Shown piece after piece: positions 1 through 8,315 of a stretch of 64,000 bases of DNA (positions are counted from its first letter, which is position 1; every line of letters starts with the position of its first letter). The notes under the pieces are model-generated. The model saw only the letters and a program-made list of their open reading frames with translations. It did not search any database and was not told the DNA's origin. The translations under genes and the position numbers were made by a program. This DNA is from Arthrobacter sp. AK04. GTDB taxonomy: Bacteria; Actinomycetota; Actinomycetes; Actinomycetales; Micrococcaceae. The stretch lies in NCBI RefSeq assembly GCF_021129155.1, contig NZ_JAJOMC010000015.1:19501-83500 (forward strand), in the 5' to 3' direction.

Positions 1-20
1 TTCGGCGGTTTCCTGCGTCA
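1..20 (-). CDS. possible 5' end of a gene leaving the window
   Basis: A minus-strand ATG at 20 opens a frame reading MTQETAE to the window edge. No ribosome binding site is visible. A TATGAT -10-like box lies 12 nt before the start, and an AT-rich inverted repeat (TTTAT-ATC-ATAAA, 29-41) sits just upstream, as expected for a small repressor's site. Only seven codons are visible, so the family cannot be named and the gene itself is uncertain. Confidence 0.3.
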
Positions 21-200
21 TAGTCAATTTTATATCATAAATGAGCTACAAGGGAGGACTCGCAAGCAACTGACCGCAGCCAGGGTCGGTACATTACCCG
101 TTTCATGCGATAGGAGCGGATGTCTGGCCAGCTTGACCTCCCCGGCCACCGGCGGGACACTGGAGGAGGATCCCTTCGTCCAGCGTCCAACGGAGGCAAC

Positions 201-1094
201 ATGCGCCGCACACCACCCAGCGAGGCGTCGCCAAGCAGAAGACTGCGGGGCAGGGCACAGCCGCACTGGGCATCACCCGCCAGGAACACACGGGCCGTGC
301 CGGGCATGTTGGGCTTCCTTATGGCCGCGCTGCTCCTGATGGCCGGCACCCCCGCCCACGCCGCGCCCTCGCCCGGCGAGGGGCAGCAGTCGCTTCTGGG
401 GAATGACATCTCCTGGCCGCAGTGCAACGGGGATTTTCCAATGGACCAGGCTTTTGCCATTGTGGGCGTCAACAACGGCCTGGCCAACACCACGAATCCC
501 TGCCTGTCCGAGCAGCTCCGGTGGGCAGAGGATTCCGCCGGCCACCCCGGCCAGCCCACCGTCTCCCTGTACGTCAATACCGCCAACCCCGGCGCCGCCG
601 GCTCCTGGTGGCCCGAAAACGACGAGTACCCGGCCGGGCAGGCGGTCCACAACCCTTACGGCCCGTGCGAAGACGGGGATTACGGCAAGGCCTGCGCCTA
701 CATGTACGGCTATGCCAAGGCGTACGACGACGCGTACCTCCGCGGGATCAGCCATCCCGCCAGTTACTTCTGGTGGCTGGACGTCGAAACGGAGAACAGC
801 TGGTCCCGCACTGACAAAGACGCCAACCGGACAGTCCTGGAAGGCATGACCGACTTCTTCCACAGCATCGGAGCCGAGGTGGGAATCTATTCGACCGGCC
901 AGCAGTGGGAGCGGATTGTTGGAACAGTCAGCAGCTCGAGCAACCTCTATGCGCTGCCCAGCTGGCTGGCGGGATCGCTCAACGCCTCCGGCGCGGCGGA
1001 CGCCTGCTCCAAGGAGCCCCTGACCGCCGGGGGCAGGGTGGTGCTGGCCCAGTTCGTGTCCAGGGGATTCGACTACAACTATTCCTGCCAGTAG
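201..1094 (+). CDS. secreted glycoside-hydrolase-25-like (DUF1906-type) protein
   Basis: A 297-residue exported protein. The start at 201 is chosen because GGAGG lies 4 nt upstream; the frame is open further 5' but without a better site. The N-terminus is long and basic, followed by a hydrophobic stretch (about residues 36-53) ending in an AHA-A cleavage site, so it is probably secreted. The mature part begins LLGNDISWPQC and contains a WWLDVETENSW strand followed by a YSTGQQW strand, the arrangement of GH25-like TIM-barrel proteins; the Asp and Glu of DVE are the expected acidic residues. GH25 proteins are often peptidoglycan hydrolases, but this subfamily (DUF1906-like) is not well tested, so activity is inferred. 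It stands alone, convergent with the ECF transporter operon. Confidence 0.75.
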   Translation: MRRTPPSEASPSRRLRGRAQPHWASPARNTRAVPGMLGFLMAALLLMAGTPAHAAPSPGEGQQSLLGNDISWPQCNGDFPMDQAFAIVGVNNGLANTTNPCLSEQLRWAEDSAGHPGQPTVSLYVNTANPGAAGSWWPENDEYPAGQAVHNPYGPCEDGDYGKACAYMYGYAKAYDDAYLRGISHPASYFWWLDVETENSWSRTDKDANRTVLEGMTDFFHSIGAEVGIYSTGQQWERIVGTVSSSSNLYALPSWLAGSLNASGAADACSKEPLTAGGRVVLAQFVSRGFDYNYSCQ

Positions 1095-1107
1095 GCCCGC
1101 GCTGGTG

Positions 1108-1908
1108 TCAGCTTCCCAGCCACACCATGTTCCATGTTCCAAGGGACACGGCTGCAATCACCGCTGTTCCCGCCATCACCACGCCCCCGGCAAGCACCCA
1201 GGCATCCAGCACGCTGAAGGTGGATTCGCGCGCCCACGTCCGGTGTCCGCCGCCGAAACCACGAGCCTCCATGGTTACGGCCAGCCGTGACGCCCGGCGG
1301 ATTGCCTGGACCAGGAGCCCGAAGCTCTGCCCCAGCGTCGCCTTCAACCGCTGCACGGCGCTGCCGCGGGAACCCACACCCCGGGCCCGGCGGGCCATCC
1401 CGATGGTCTGCCATTCTTCCGCCATCAGGCCCACCAGCCGCATGGCCGCGAGCGTGCCCAGCACGAAGCGGTGCGGAAGGCGCGCCTTCTGCGCCAGTGC
1501 ATCGGCGAGGTCCGTGGGGTCGGTGCAGCTCATCAGCAGCACGGCCGGAAGGGCGATCGCCAGCCCGCGCAGGGTGAAGCCCACCCCCAGCTCCAGCGAG
1601 CCTTCGCTCATGGTCCAGATGCCGACGTCGATTAGCGTCCTTCCGCTGTCCGGAGCCAGGATTGAGGTGCTCCAGCCCCCCACGGCCGCGGCGAGGATCA
1701 GCGGCCAGCCGCGCTGCCACAGCAGCGTCAGCGTCAGGCCCGCGAGCGGGAACAGCAGGAATTCGAAAGCCAGCGCCACCGATGCGGAAACCCAGTCGAT
1801 CGAAAGCGCCAGCACGGCGGTGATGAGGAAGACGGCGGCGAACTTGCTCAGGGGATTGGCCCGGGCCAGCAGGGCCTGGTTGCCGCGCAGGTTCAGCTCC
1901 TGCCTCAT
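1108..1908 (-). CDS. ykoC: ECF transporter transmembrane subunit (EcfT/YkoC-like)
   Basis: A 266-residue integral membrane protein with several hydrophobic helices in the N-terminal half and a cytoplasmic coupling part. It carries the two Ala-Arg-Gly motifs typical of EcfT proteins (residues 175-177 and 215-217), which dock onto the ATPase subunits. Its start codon overlaps the ATPase stop as ATGA, so the two are translationally coupled. As the last gene of a ykoE-ykoD-ykoC operon behind a TPP riboswitch, it should link ATP hydrolysis to uptake of thiamine or its hydroxymethylpyrimidine precursor. The family is clear; the substrate comes from the riboswitch and the S subunit. Confidence 0.85.
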   Translation of the reverse strand: MRQELNLRGNQALLARANPLSKFAAVFLITAVLALSIDWVSASVALAFEFLLFPLAGLTLTLLWQRGWPLILAAAVGGWSTSILAPDSGRTLIDVGIWTMSEGSLELGVGFTLRGLAIALPAVLLMSCTDPTDLADALAQKARLPHRFVLGTLAAMRLVGLMAEEWQTIGMARRARGVGSRGSAVQRLKATLGQSFGLLVQAIRRASRLAVTMEARGFGGGHRTWARESTFSVLDAWVLAGGVVMAGTAVIAAVSLGTWNMVWLGS

Positions 1909-3461
1909 GGCGCCACCGGTTCCGCGGCAGCCATCCGCAGCTCAGTGCCACCCAGCGCGGCCGTGAACTCGGCGTCGTGGGTTACGGACACCACGGCGGT
2001 GCCGGCATCCAAAAGCTCAGACAGGAACGAGGCCAGCTCCGCCCAGGTATTCGCATCCTGGCCGAACGTCGGCTCGTCCAGCACCAGCACCTGGGGATGC
2101 GCTGCCAGGACGGTGGCCACGGATAGACGCCGCTTCTCTCCGCCGGAGAGCGTATAGGGATTTGCGTCCACGAGGTGGGTCAGCCGCAAACGCTCCAGCA
2201 GCTCGTCAACGCGTTCCTCCCCGTGTCCAAGGTGCCGCGGGCCGAAGAGCAGCTCATCCAGCACCTTCCCGGTGACGAACTGGTGCTCGGGTTCCTGGAA
2301 CACGGTGCCGATCCGCTCTATGAGCGCCTCGGCTTTCCACGCGTAAGGGTCAATCCCGGCGCCGCGGCTGAGGTCCAGGGTTGCGGAAACCTTGCCTGCC
2401 ACCGGCTCCAGGAGCCCCGCGAGGGTCAGCGCAAACGTTGACTTGCCCGCACCGTTGGGACCCGTGATGGCCAGCGCCTGCCCGGCCCGGACCTGCGCGG
2501 AAATGTCCTGCTGGACGGGCATCGGGGGTATCTTCCGGAAGCCGCTGCGCCGGGCGCGTTGGCGGGAAACCGCAAGTTTCTCGGCCGCCAGCAGCAGGGC
2601 TCCGGAGCCGGGGGCCGGGCTTGCCGACCGTGCACGCGTCTGCGGAACGTACCCGGGCACCCACACGCCTGCCGCCGCCAGCATGGTCCGGGCTTCGGCG
2701 AGCACCTGGTCCGGAGGGCCGTCAAGCAGCACGGCATCATCGGTGGCGCTGCCCGGCTGCAGCACCACGATCCGGTCCACCAGGTCCTTCCACACGGACA
2801 CCCGGTGCTCCACCACAACCAGCGTGGCACCGGTTTTGTCCAGGCAGCGGCCCACGGCGTCGCGGACTTCCAGCACACCGGCCGGGTCCAGGTTTGCCGT
2901 GGGCTCGTCAAGCAGGATCAGGCCCGGACGCATGGCGAGGATCCCTGCCAGCGCCAGGCGCTGTTTTTGCCCGCCGGAGAGGGCAGACGTCGGATGGTCC
3001 AGCGGCAGGTGGGAGAGCCCGACGTCGTCCAGCGCCTCGTGCACGCGGGCCCAGATGGCGTCGCGGGGCACGGCGAGGTTTTCGGCGCCGAAGGCGACGT
3101 CGTCGCCAACGCGGGAGAGGACCACCTGTGTCTCCGGGTCCTGCTGCATCAGTCCGGCCCGGCCGCGCTGCTCCCGGGGCACGGCGCCGTCAACCAGCAG
3201 CGAGCCCGTCTCGTCGGAGTCCCCGGCGTCGCCGCCGTCGTCGTTTATGTCCCCCAGCACCCCTGCCAGGGCGTGGAGGAGCGTGGACTTGCCGGCACCG
3301 GAAGGTCCGAGGAGAAGCACCCGCTCCCCCGGGCGGATGTCCAGGTCGAGGGCACGCACGGCCGGTTTGGTGCGCCCTGCATGGCGCCAGCCCCAGCCGC
3401 GGGCCGTGACGGCAGCCGGACGCACCGCGGTCGATGCCTCATGCCGCGAAGGGGCGCCCAT
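1905..3461 (-). CDS. ykoD: ECF transporter ATPase, two fused ABC domains (YkoD-like)
   Basis: A 518-residue protein with two complete ABC ATPase domains in one chain. The first has a Walker A at 52-60 (GPSGAGKST), signature LSGGQ at 161-165 and Walker B LILLDEPTANLD near 181-192; the second has GPNGAGKST at 334-342, LSGGE at 438-442 and VLVLDEPTFGQD near 458-469. Most ECF systems use two separate ATPases, and this tandem form is typical of YkoD. The start at 3461 gives a TGATG junction with the S-subunit stop; the longer open frame upstream lies inside ykoE. It energises the transporter at the inner face of the membrane. Confidence 0.9.
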   Translation of the reverse strand: MGAPSRHEASTAVRPAAVTARGWGWRHAGRTKPAVRALDLDIRPGERVLLLGPSGAGKSTLLHALAGVLGDINDDGGDAGDSDETGSLLVDGAVPREQRGRAGLMQQDPETQVVLSRVGDDVAFGAENLAVPRDAIWARVHEALDDVGLSHLPLDHPTSALSGGQKQRLALAGILAMRPGLILLDEPTANLDPAGVLEVRDAVGRCLDKTGATLVVVEHRVSVWKDLVDRIVVLQPGSATDDAVLLDGPPDQVLAEARTMLAAAGVWVPGYVPQTRARSASPAPGSGALLLAAEKLAVSRQRARRSGFRKIPPMPVQQDISAQVRAGQALAITGPNGAGKSTFALTLAGLLEPVAGKVSATLDLSRGAGIDPYAWKAEALIERIGTVFQEPEHQFVTGKVLDELLFGPRHLGHGEERVDELLERLRLTHLVDANPYTLSGGEKRRLSVATVLAAHPQVLVLDEPTFGQDANTWAELASFLSELLDAGTAVVSVTHDAEFTAALGGTELRMAAAEPVAP

Positions 3462-4084
3462 CAGGAAAAGACGGGCTCCGTTGCCGCCTTGCGTGATGCA
3501 AAGGAGCTCAGCACACCGGTCCTGGCCAGGCCGCGGGTGGCAATCCAGGACAGCGCCCCGGCGATGATGGCGCCGGAGATGGCGGTGAAGATGATGTACG
3601 CCAGCTTGTCGCCGGCGGCGTAGGCGATGTTCCAGCCCCACGGTGCGAACGAGTCGTTCAGGCCGCAGAAAAGACCGGCCGCAGCGCCTGCCAGCAGGGC
3701 TACGGGCAGGTTGAACTTCCGGTACACGAAGATGGCGAAGATGATCTCCGCGCCAAGGCCCTGCACGAACCCGGAGAACAGCACGGACGCCCCGTACTGG
3801 GAGCCCATGAGCAGTTCACCGGTGGCGGCCACCGTCTCGCAGAAGAGCGCAGCGCCGGGCTTGCGGATGATAAGCATGCCCAGAACGGCCGGAATCATCC
3901 AGCCGCCGGCGATCAGGCCGGTCAGGGGCGGGTAGACGGCGTTCATGGGTCCGGAGACTGCGGCGGCACCCTGCGACCAGGCCCAGAAGATGACGCCGCC
4001 GGCGACGGCGATGAGGGCCGCCACCACGATGTCCACGACGCGCCAGGACTTGCTGGCGGGCTTCTTGACTGCTGTTGTTGCCAT
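3461..4084 (-). CDS. ykoE: ECF transporter substrate-binding S component (YkoE family)
   Basis: A 207-residue membrane protein with about six helices and the YkoE-type sequence (WSQGAAAVSG, GGWMIPAVLGMLIIRKPGAA, FVQGLGAEIIFA). YkoE proteins bind hydroxymethylpyrimidine or thiamine for the YkoEDC ECF transporter. The gene is first in the operon, directly downstream of a TPP riboswitch, and AGGAGG lies 3-8 nt before its ATG. The context makes a thiamine-related substrate very likely. Expression should fall when TPP is plentiful. Confidence 0.9.
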   Translation of the reverse strand: MATTAVKKPASKSWRVVDIVVAALIAVAGGVIFWAWSQGAAAVSGPMNAVYPPLTGLIAGGWMIPAVLGMLIIRKPGAALFCETVAATGELLMGSQYGASVLFSGFVQGLGAEIIFAIFVYRKFNLPVALLAGAAAGLFCGLNDSFAPWGWNIAYAAGDKLAYIIFTAISGAIIAGALSWIATRGLARTGVLSSFASRKAATEPVFS

Positions 4085-4162
4085 GTGGTCCTCCTGAGGA
4101 ACAGGAGGGGAAAGTGGGCGCGGTTTCCGGCACTGCTGCCGCTGCGCGCACTTCGAGAACTC

Positions 4163-4282
4163 GACTCCCTTGCGCCGGTACTAACCGGATCAGGTTCGAG
4201 GGTCTGCGGCTGTCCGCACTCTCAGCGCCCACCTGCGGTCCCTGGCATGGCCAGTGATGCCGACGGCGGCGCTCCCCTGTCG
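4163..4282 (-). promoter_or_regulatory. TPP riboswitch (THI element)
   Basis: Read on the minus strand, the leader of ykoE contains the conserved THI-box parts in order: ACAGGGGAGC near the 5' end, GGGCGCTGAGAGTGCGG (the CUGAGA core), GACCCTCGAACCTGATCCGG and GTACCGGCGCAAGGGAGTCG. These are the pyrimidine-sensor and pyrophosphate-sensor arms of the TPP aptamer. About 80 nt separate it from the start codon, enough for an expression platform, but I did not fold it, so transcriptional versus translational control is undecided. Confidence 0.95.
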
Positions 4283-4361
4283 TTGAATGATTCTGTTTGG
4301 TGAAATATCCGCCCTGTTGGGCGTGGTTCAGTTTACCGCAGGGAGGGGTAGATTGTGGGCC

Positions 4362-4904
4362 ATGACTGCGAATCCACCAGATATGACCGGGTACGATCCG
4401 GATTCCCATGCTGCCCAGCCGGAGGGATCCCTGGAAGCACTGATCGCCCGGATTGAGGCGGAGGTCCGGGAGCTGCAGCTTCCCGGCTTCTCCCTGGACG
4501 ACGCCCTGAACCTGGGGCTGCTCCTGGTGGAGTTGGGCAGGGAACGCGGGCTGCCCATCGCCATCGACATCAGCAAGGGCGAGCAGGTCCTCTTCCACGT
4601 TGCCCTGCCGGGGGCAACGCCGGACAACGGGCACTGGATCGGGGCCAAGAAGCGGACCGCCGCCCGGCACGAGGCCCCTTCCCTGCTGGTGGGGCTGCGC
4701 GCCAGGCTTCAAGGAGGACGGATCGAGGACAACGCCTGGTTCGACCAAACCCGCTATGCCGCGCACGGCGGCTCCTTCCCGCTCTACGTCACCGGGGTGG
4801 GTGCCGTAGCAACCGTCACCGTGTCCGGTTTACCGCAGGTGCAGGACCATGACCTGGTGGTCGAGGCCCTCCGTGACATCCTTCGGCAGGCAAGCGCGGA
4901 CTGA
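4362..4904 (+). CDS. UPF0303 / heme-degrading-domain family protein
   Basis: A 180-residue cytoplasmic protein of the UPF0303 family, related to the GlcG/HbpS fold: a helical N-terminus (LEALIARIEAEVRELQL), the strand LPIAIDISKGEQVLFHVALPGATP, and the conserved NGHWIGAKKRTAAR and GGSFPLYV segments. Homologues are annotated as possible haem-degrading or small-ligand binding proteins, but the function is not settled. The ATG at 4362 is preferred because a TAGATT -10 box ends 7 nt before it, suggesting a leaderless mRNA. It is divergent from the thiamine transporter. Confidence 0.8.
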   Translation: MTANPPDMTGYDPDSHAAQPEGSLEALIARIEAEVRELQLPGFSLDDALNLGLLLVELGRERGLPIAIDISKGEQVLFHVALPGATPDNGHWIGAKKRTAARHEAPSLLVGLRARLQGGRIEDNAWFDQTRYAAHGGSFPLYVTGVGAVATVTVSGLPQVQDHDLVVEALRDILRQASAD

Positions 4905-5007
4905 CGCGGGGACGCCGTGGGCGCACGGCCCCTGCCGGCATGGACACTCCCGAGGCGCCGGGAGTACATTCGAGCCGAGAGGCGGGAATTCCATCCAGGA
5001 GGGCGTC

Positions 5008-5217
5008 GTGACCGGTCCAGCACCCGAGAACCAGGTCCGGGCGGCGCTGGACAAAGCCTCGGACGAGATGCTTTTCATCGGCCCGGACCACCCCTATTAT
5101 CCGCTGCTTGCGGAACTGGTGTCCGCCGTCGGGAAGTCCTGGCAGCAAGGCTACGAGCACGGCCGCCGCGGAGGTCCGCACACAAACCCGTACGCGTGGA
5201 CCGGCGCGGGAGGCTAG
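5008..5217 (+). CDS. small conserved-looking hypothetical protein
   Basis: A 69-residue protein starting at GTG 5008 with AGGAGGG 4-11 nt upstream, the strongest ribosome binding site nearby. It is soluble, with an acidic helical N-terminal half and a C-terminus rich in Gly, His and Arg (GYEHGRRGGPHTNPYAW). I recognise no domain. It follows the UPF0303 gene by about 100 bp and may be co-transcribed with it. Codon use fits the neighbourhood. Confidence 0.55.
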   Translation: MTGPAPENQVRAALDKASDEMLFIGPDHPYYPLLAELVSAVGKSWQQGYEHGRRGGPHTNPYAWTGAGG

Positions 5218-5278
5218 CAGGCTGCGTGCAGTGGCCGGCGCCCAGCTTCAGAAGAATACAAAGGCTGCTTAGCATTTA

Positions 5279-5298
5279 TTAGTAATCATGCTTACTAT
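5279..5298. promoter_or_regulatory. inverted repeat ahead of the DUF4383 gene
   Basis: TAGTAA (5280-5285) and TTACTA (5292-5297) form an inverted repeat with a 6-bp spacer, inside an AT-rich patch of otherwise GC-rich DNA about 30 bp before the DUF4383 start. TACTAT at 5293-5298 could be a -10 box, so a protein bound to the repeat would cover the promoter. The binder is unknown. Confidence 0.4.
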
Positions 5299-5328
5299 GT
5301 TGTCTCCAGCGTTTGAGGAGAACAGCAC

Positions 5329-5832
5329 ATGGCAGCCAGCATCCGCATGAAAGGCGCCCGAACAGGCCTGCAGAATGCTGCCCTCGGAACGGGCGCCGTT
5401 TTCTGCCTGGCCGGCATCCTGGGATTCATTCCCGGCATCACCTCCAATTATGACTCGCTCCGCCTGGCCGGCCACGCCTCGGAAGCGCTGCTGCTCGGGG
5501 TCTTCCAGGTGTCCGTCCTCCACAACACGGTCCACCTGCTCTTTGGGGCTGCCGGCATCCTGATGTCGCGCTCGCACCCGCAGGCACGGAACTTCCTCGT
5601 CTACGGGGGCGTTATCTACCTGGTCCTCTGGCTGTACGGACTTCTGGTGGGCGATCCCATCCCTGCCAACTTCCTCCCCGCAAACCATGCGGACAACTGG
5701 CTCCATCTGGTCCTTGGCCTGGCCATGATTGGCCTGGCCGTCATGCTCGCCCGGGGACCCGCCCCGGCAGGGGACGCGGGTAGGACCGCCAGCACCGCCA
5801 ATTCGTCAGTGCCCGGCACCCGGGGCGGCTGA
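5329..5832 (+). CDS. DUF4383 four-helix membrane protein
   Basis: A 167-residue membrane protein with four predicted helices (near 20-38, 60-80, 90-108 and 123-145) and the DUF4383 sequence, including LHNTVHLLFGAAG and NWLHLVLGLAM, where the paired histidines in helices two and four are typical. TTTGAGGAG precedes the ATG. The C-terminal 25 residues are a polar tail rich in Ala, Ser and Gly. DUF4383 proteins are common in actinobacteria and have no firm function. It precedes the diiron operon by about 70 bp on the same strand; an independent promoter is likely upstream. Confidence 0.85.
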   Translation: MAASIRMKGARTGLQNAALGTGAVFCLAGILGFIPGITSNYDSLRLAGHASEALLLGVFQVSVLHNTVHLLFGAAGILMSRSHPQARNFLVYGGVIYLVLWLYGLLVGDPIPANFLPANHADNWLHLVLGLAMIGLAVMLARGPAPAGDAGRTASTANSSVPGTRGG

Positions 5833-5902
5833 CCACCATCTCCTACCGTGCCCCCAGCGCCGGGGGCACGGAACCGCTACACGCCAGACCCGAAGGAGCA
5901 TC

Positions 5903-6958
5903 ATGAAAGTCCCAGCAGCAAGGGGTCCCGTCAGCACCGCTTTGTTCAACGCCCTCGCGGAGCTGCCGGGCACCGATGAAGGCTCCCTGGAGGTGCTGCA
6001 GCGGACGGTGGCCAGCCGCCTTCCGGCAACCCTGGACATCATTGGCGACGAGGACCTCCAGCTGACGCTCTTCTGTCTCTACGAGCTCCACTACTCCGGG
6101 CTGGAGGGCGTAAGCGACGACTGGGAGTGGGCGCCGGAACTGGTCCGGGTGCGCCAGCTCCTTGAAAAGCCGTTCGAAGCCGCGCTCCGGGAGGCTGCCG
6201 CGACGGCCGCCGGGGATCTGGAACTCCCTGCCCAGTCCCGTGTCACCAGCGACGAAGTGGCGGACATCCTGTTCGGCCTGGCCGCGCGGGACGGTGGCCC
6301 CAGCCTCTCCCGGTATGTGGCCAAGCAGGCCAGCCTTGGCCAGCTCAAGGAATTCCTGATCCACAAATCCATCTACCAGCTGAAGGAAGCGGACCCGCAC
6401 ACCTTCGCCATCCCGAGGCTCTCGGGACGGGCCAAAGCGGCCCTCGTGGAAATCCAGGCAGATGAGTACGGCGGCGGACGGCCCGAGCGGATGCACAGCG
6501 CCCTTTTCGCACGCACCATGCGGGGCCTGGGAATGGATGACGCGTACGGCTCCTACGTGGACGCCGTCCCGGCGGTCTCGCTCGCCGCTGTGAACCTGAT
6601 GTCGCTGTTCGGCCTGAACCGCCGGTTGCGCGGTGCCATCACCGGACACCTGGCCATCTATGAGATGACCTCTTCCCAGCCCAACCGACTGTACGGCAGG
6701 GGCTTCCGCCGGCATGGTTTCGATACGGACGTCACCTACTACTTCGACGAGCATGTGGAGGCCGACGCCGTCCACGAGCAGATTGCCGGCCGGGACCTTG
6801 CGGGCGGGCTGGTTGAGTCCGAACCCCACCTCCTGGCGGATGTCCTGTTCGGCGCCACGGCGGTCATGGCCGTGGACGGCAGGTTGTCGGCGCACATTCT
6901 GGAATCCTGGGAAAACGGCGTGTCCTCGCTGAGGGCGGAAGTGCTGGATGCGGCATGA
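5903..6958 (+). CDS. haem-oxygenase-like diiron protein (iron-containing redox enzyme family)
   Basis: A 351-residue all-helical protein. The likely metal ligands are spread as in haem-oxygenase-like diiron oxidases (HDOs): E61 and H63 in LYELHY, E188 and H198 in QADEYGGGRPERMH, and the YFDEHVEADAVHE segment (D282, E283, H284, D288, H291). Characterised HDOs such as UndA, SznF and BesC use a diiron centre and O2 for oxidative cleavage, N-oxygenation or related steps in small-molecule pathways. The substrate here is unknown. GAAGGAG lies before the ATG at 5903. It is the first gene of a three-gene operon, its stop overlapping the glycosyltransferase start as ATGA. The family is well supported; the reaction is open. 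Confidence 0.8.
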   Translation: MKVPAARGPVSTALFNALAELPGTDEGSLEVLQRTVASRLPATLDIIGDEDLQLTLFCLYELHYSGLEGVSDDWEWAPELVRVRQLLEKPFEAALREAAATAAGDLELPAQSRVTSDEVADILFGLAARDGGPSLSRYVAKQASLGQLKEFLIHKSIYQLKEADPHTFAIPRLSGRAKAALVEIQADEYGGGRPERMHSALFARTMRGLGMDDAYGSYVDAVPAVSLAAVNLMSLFGLNRRLRGAITGHLAIYEMTSSQPNRLYGRGFRRHGFDTDVTYYFDEHVEADAVHEQIAGRDLAGGLVESEPHLLADVLFGATAVMAVDGRLSAHILESWENGVSSLRAEVLDAA

Positions 6959-8034
6959 GCACCCCGGCCCGAGGCAAGACGGCTGAGTACATCCTGCCCC
7001 TGCGCTGGACGGATGATTCGGACCTGCCGGACCTGGCCACCTACCTCCGCCGGCTCACGGACTGGATTGCCGTCACGGTGGTGGACGGCTCCGCCCCGGA
7101 CCTGTTCGAGCACCACCGCAGGGTGTTTCCGCCCGCCGTCCGGCATCTCCGGCCGATGGCCGAAACCGGCAGTGCCCGCCCTGGCGAAGCCGGCGTTGGC
7201 CGCGCCGGCAACGGCAAGGTGGCCGGGGTGATGACCGGAGTAAGGGTCTCGACGGCGGACCTGCTGGTCATTGCCGACGATGACGTCCGCTACACGCGCG
7301 AGTCCCTCGCCGCCGTCGTCCAGCACCTCAGTTCAGCAGACGTGGTGAGGCCGCAGAACTACTACGACCGCCTGCCATGGCACGCGCGGTGGGATACGGC
7401 GAGGACCCTCATCAACCGCGCCTGGTCCGCAGACTTTCCCGGTACCCTGGCGCTGCGCCGCAGCACCCTTGTGGCGGCGCAGGGATACGACGGGGTCCTG
7501 TTCGAAAACCTCGAGCTGATCCGGACCATCAAGGCCGCAGGAGGCTGCGAGAAGGTTGTCCCGGACCTGTTCGTGGCACGGAGGCCGCCGAAGGCGCGGC
7601 ATTTCCTGAAGCAACGCGTCCGCCACGCCTACGACGATTTCGCCCAGCCGCGGAGGCTCGGCGCGGAACTGGCGCTACTTCCGGCAATTCTCGCCGCTGC
7701 GCGCCTGCCCGGGCGGCTCCGCGTGTCCGCCCTTCTTTCGCTGGCAGCCGCATCCGCCGTTGCCGCCGGGATCGGACGGCGGCGGAACAGGGGCGCAGCA
7801 GTCTTCCCCTTCAACACGGTGTGGTTTGCCCCGCTGTGGACCGTGGAGCGCGCGGCCTGCGTGTGGATCGCGCTCGGCTTCCGGCTGGCCGGGGGCATGC
7901 CCTACGCAGGAAGCCGCATCAAAACAGCCGCGCATTCGGAGGCCGAACTTCGGCTGCGGCACGGCAGGCTCGCCGGAACCCGGCACCAGGATCGTATGGA
8001 TTTCCACAGCAACGCAGAGCAGGAGCAGAAATGA
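6955..8034 (+). CDS. family 2 glycosyltransferase-like protein with membrane-associated C-terminus
   Basis: A 359-residue protein with a GT-A fold: the nucleotide-binding strand ending in VVDGS (42-46), an acidic metal site VIADDDVRY (DDD at 108-110), and an acceptor-side ENLELIRTIKAAGG segment near 190. The C-terminal third has hydrophobic stretches (LALLPAILAAARLP, LLSLAAASAVAAGIG, TVWFAPLWTVERAACVWIALGF) that should dock on or cross the membrane. It overlaps the diiron gene upstream and the CDGSH gene downstream by 4 bp each, so all three are translationally coupled. Donor and acceptor cannot be told from sequence. Confidence 0.8.
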   Translation: MSTPARGKTAEYILPLRWTDDSDLPDLATYLRRLTDWIAVTVVDGSAPDLFEHHRRVFPPAVRHLRPMAETGSARPGEAGVGRAGNGKVAGVMTGVRVSTADLLVIADDDVRYTRESLAAVVQHLSSADVVRPQNYYDRLPWHARWDTARTLINRAWSADFPGTLALRRSTLVAAQGYDGVLFENLELIRTIKAAGGCEKVVPDLFVARRPPKARHFLKQRVRHAYDDFAQPRRLGAELALLPAILAAARLPGRLRVSALLSLAAASAVAAGIGRRRNRGAAVFPFNTVWFAPLWTVERAACVWIALGFRLAGGMPYAGSRIKTAAHSEAELRLRHGRLAGTRHQDRMDFHSNAEQEQK

Positions 8035-8246
8035 ACCAGGAACCAGCCGAGAGCTCCATTGTGGTTTGCCCCGATGGGCCGCTCATTGTGCGCGGCGACT
8101 TCGAACTCGTCACACCGTCCGGCGACCCGGTGCCCCGTGACCGCAAAACAGTGGCACTGTGCCGGTGCGGAGCCTCAGCCATCAAGCCCTATTGCGACGG
8201 CACCCACAAGATGATCAAGTTCCGCACCGACCCCCCGTCCAGCTGA
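8031..8246 (+). CDS. CDGSH iron-sulfur domain protein
   Basis: A 71-residue protein with a complete CDGSH [2Fe-2S] motif: Cys44, Cys46, Cys55 and His59 in LCRCGASAIKPYCDGTHK. CDGSH clusters with three Cys and one His are redox-active and labile, and serve in electron transfer or cluster donation. The start at 8031 overlaps the glycosyltransferase stop as ATGA. As the third gene behind a probable diiron oxidase it could supply electrons to the diiron centre; this is inference from the operon. Confidence 0.9.
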   Translation: MNQEPAESSIVVCPDGPLIVRGDFELVTPSGDPVPRDRKTVALCRCGASAIKPYCDGTHKMIKFRTDPPSS

Positions 8247-8315
8247 GCCGGGGACCCGGCAAACGCCAGATAGGCTAGGGACAGCCCGTTTTCCGCCCGC
8301 AAGGAGTATCAAGGA

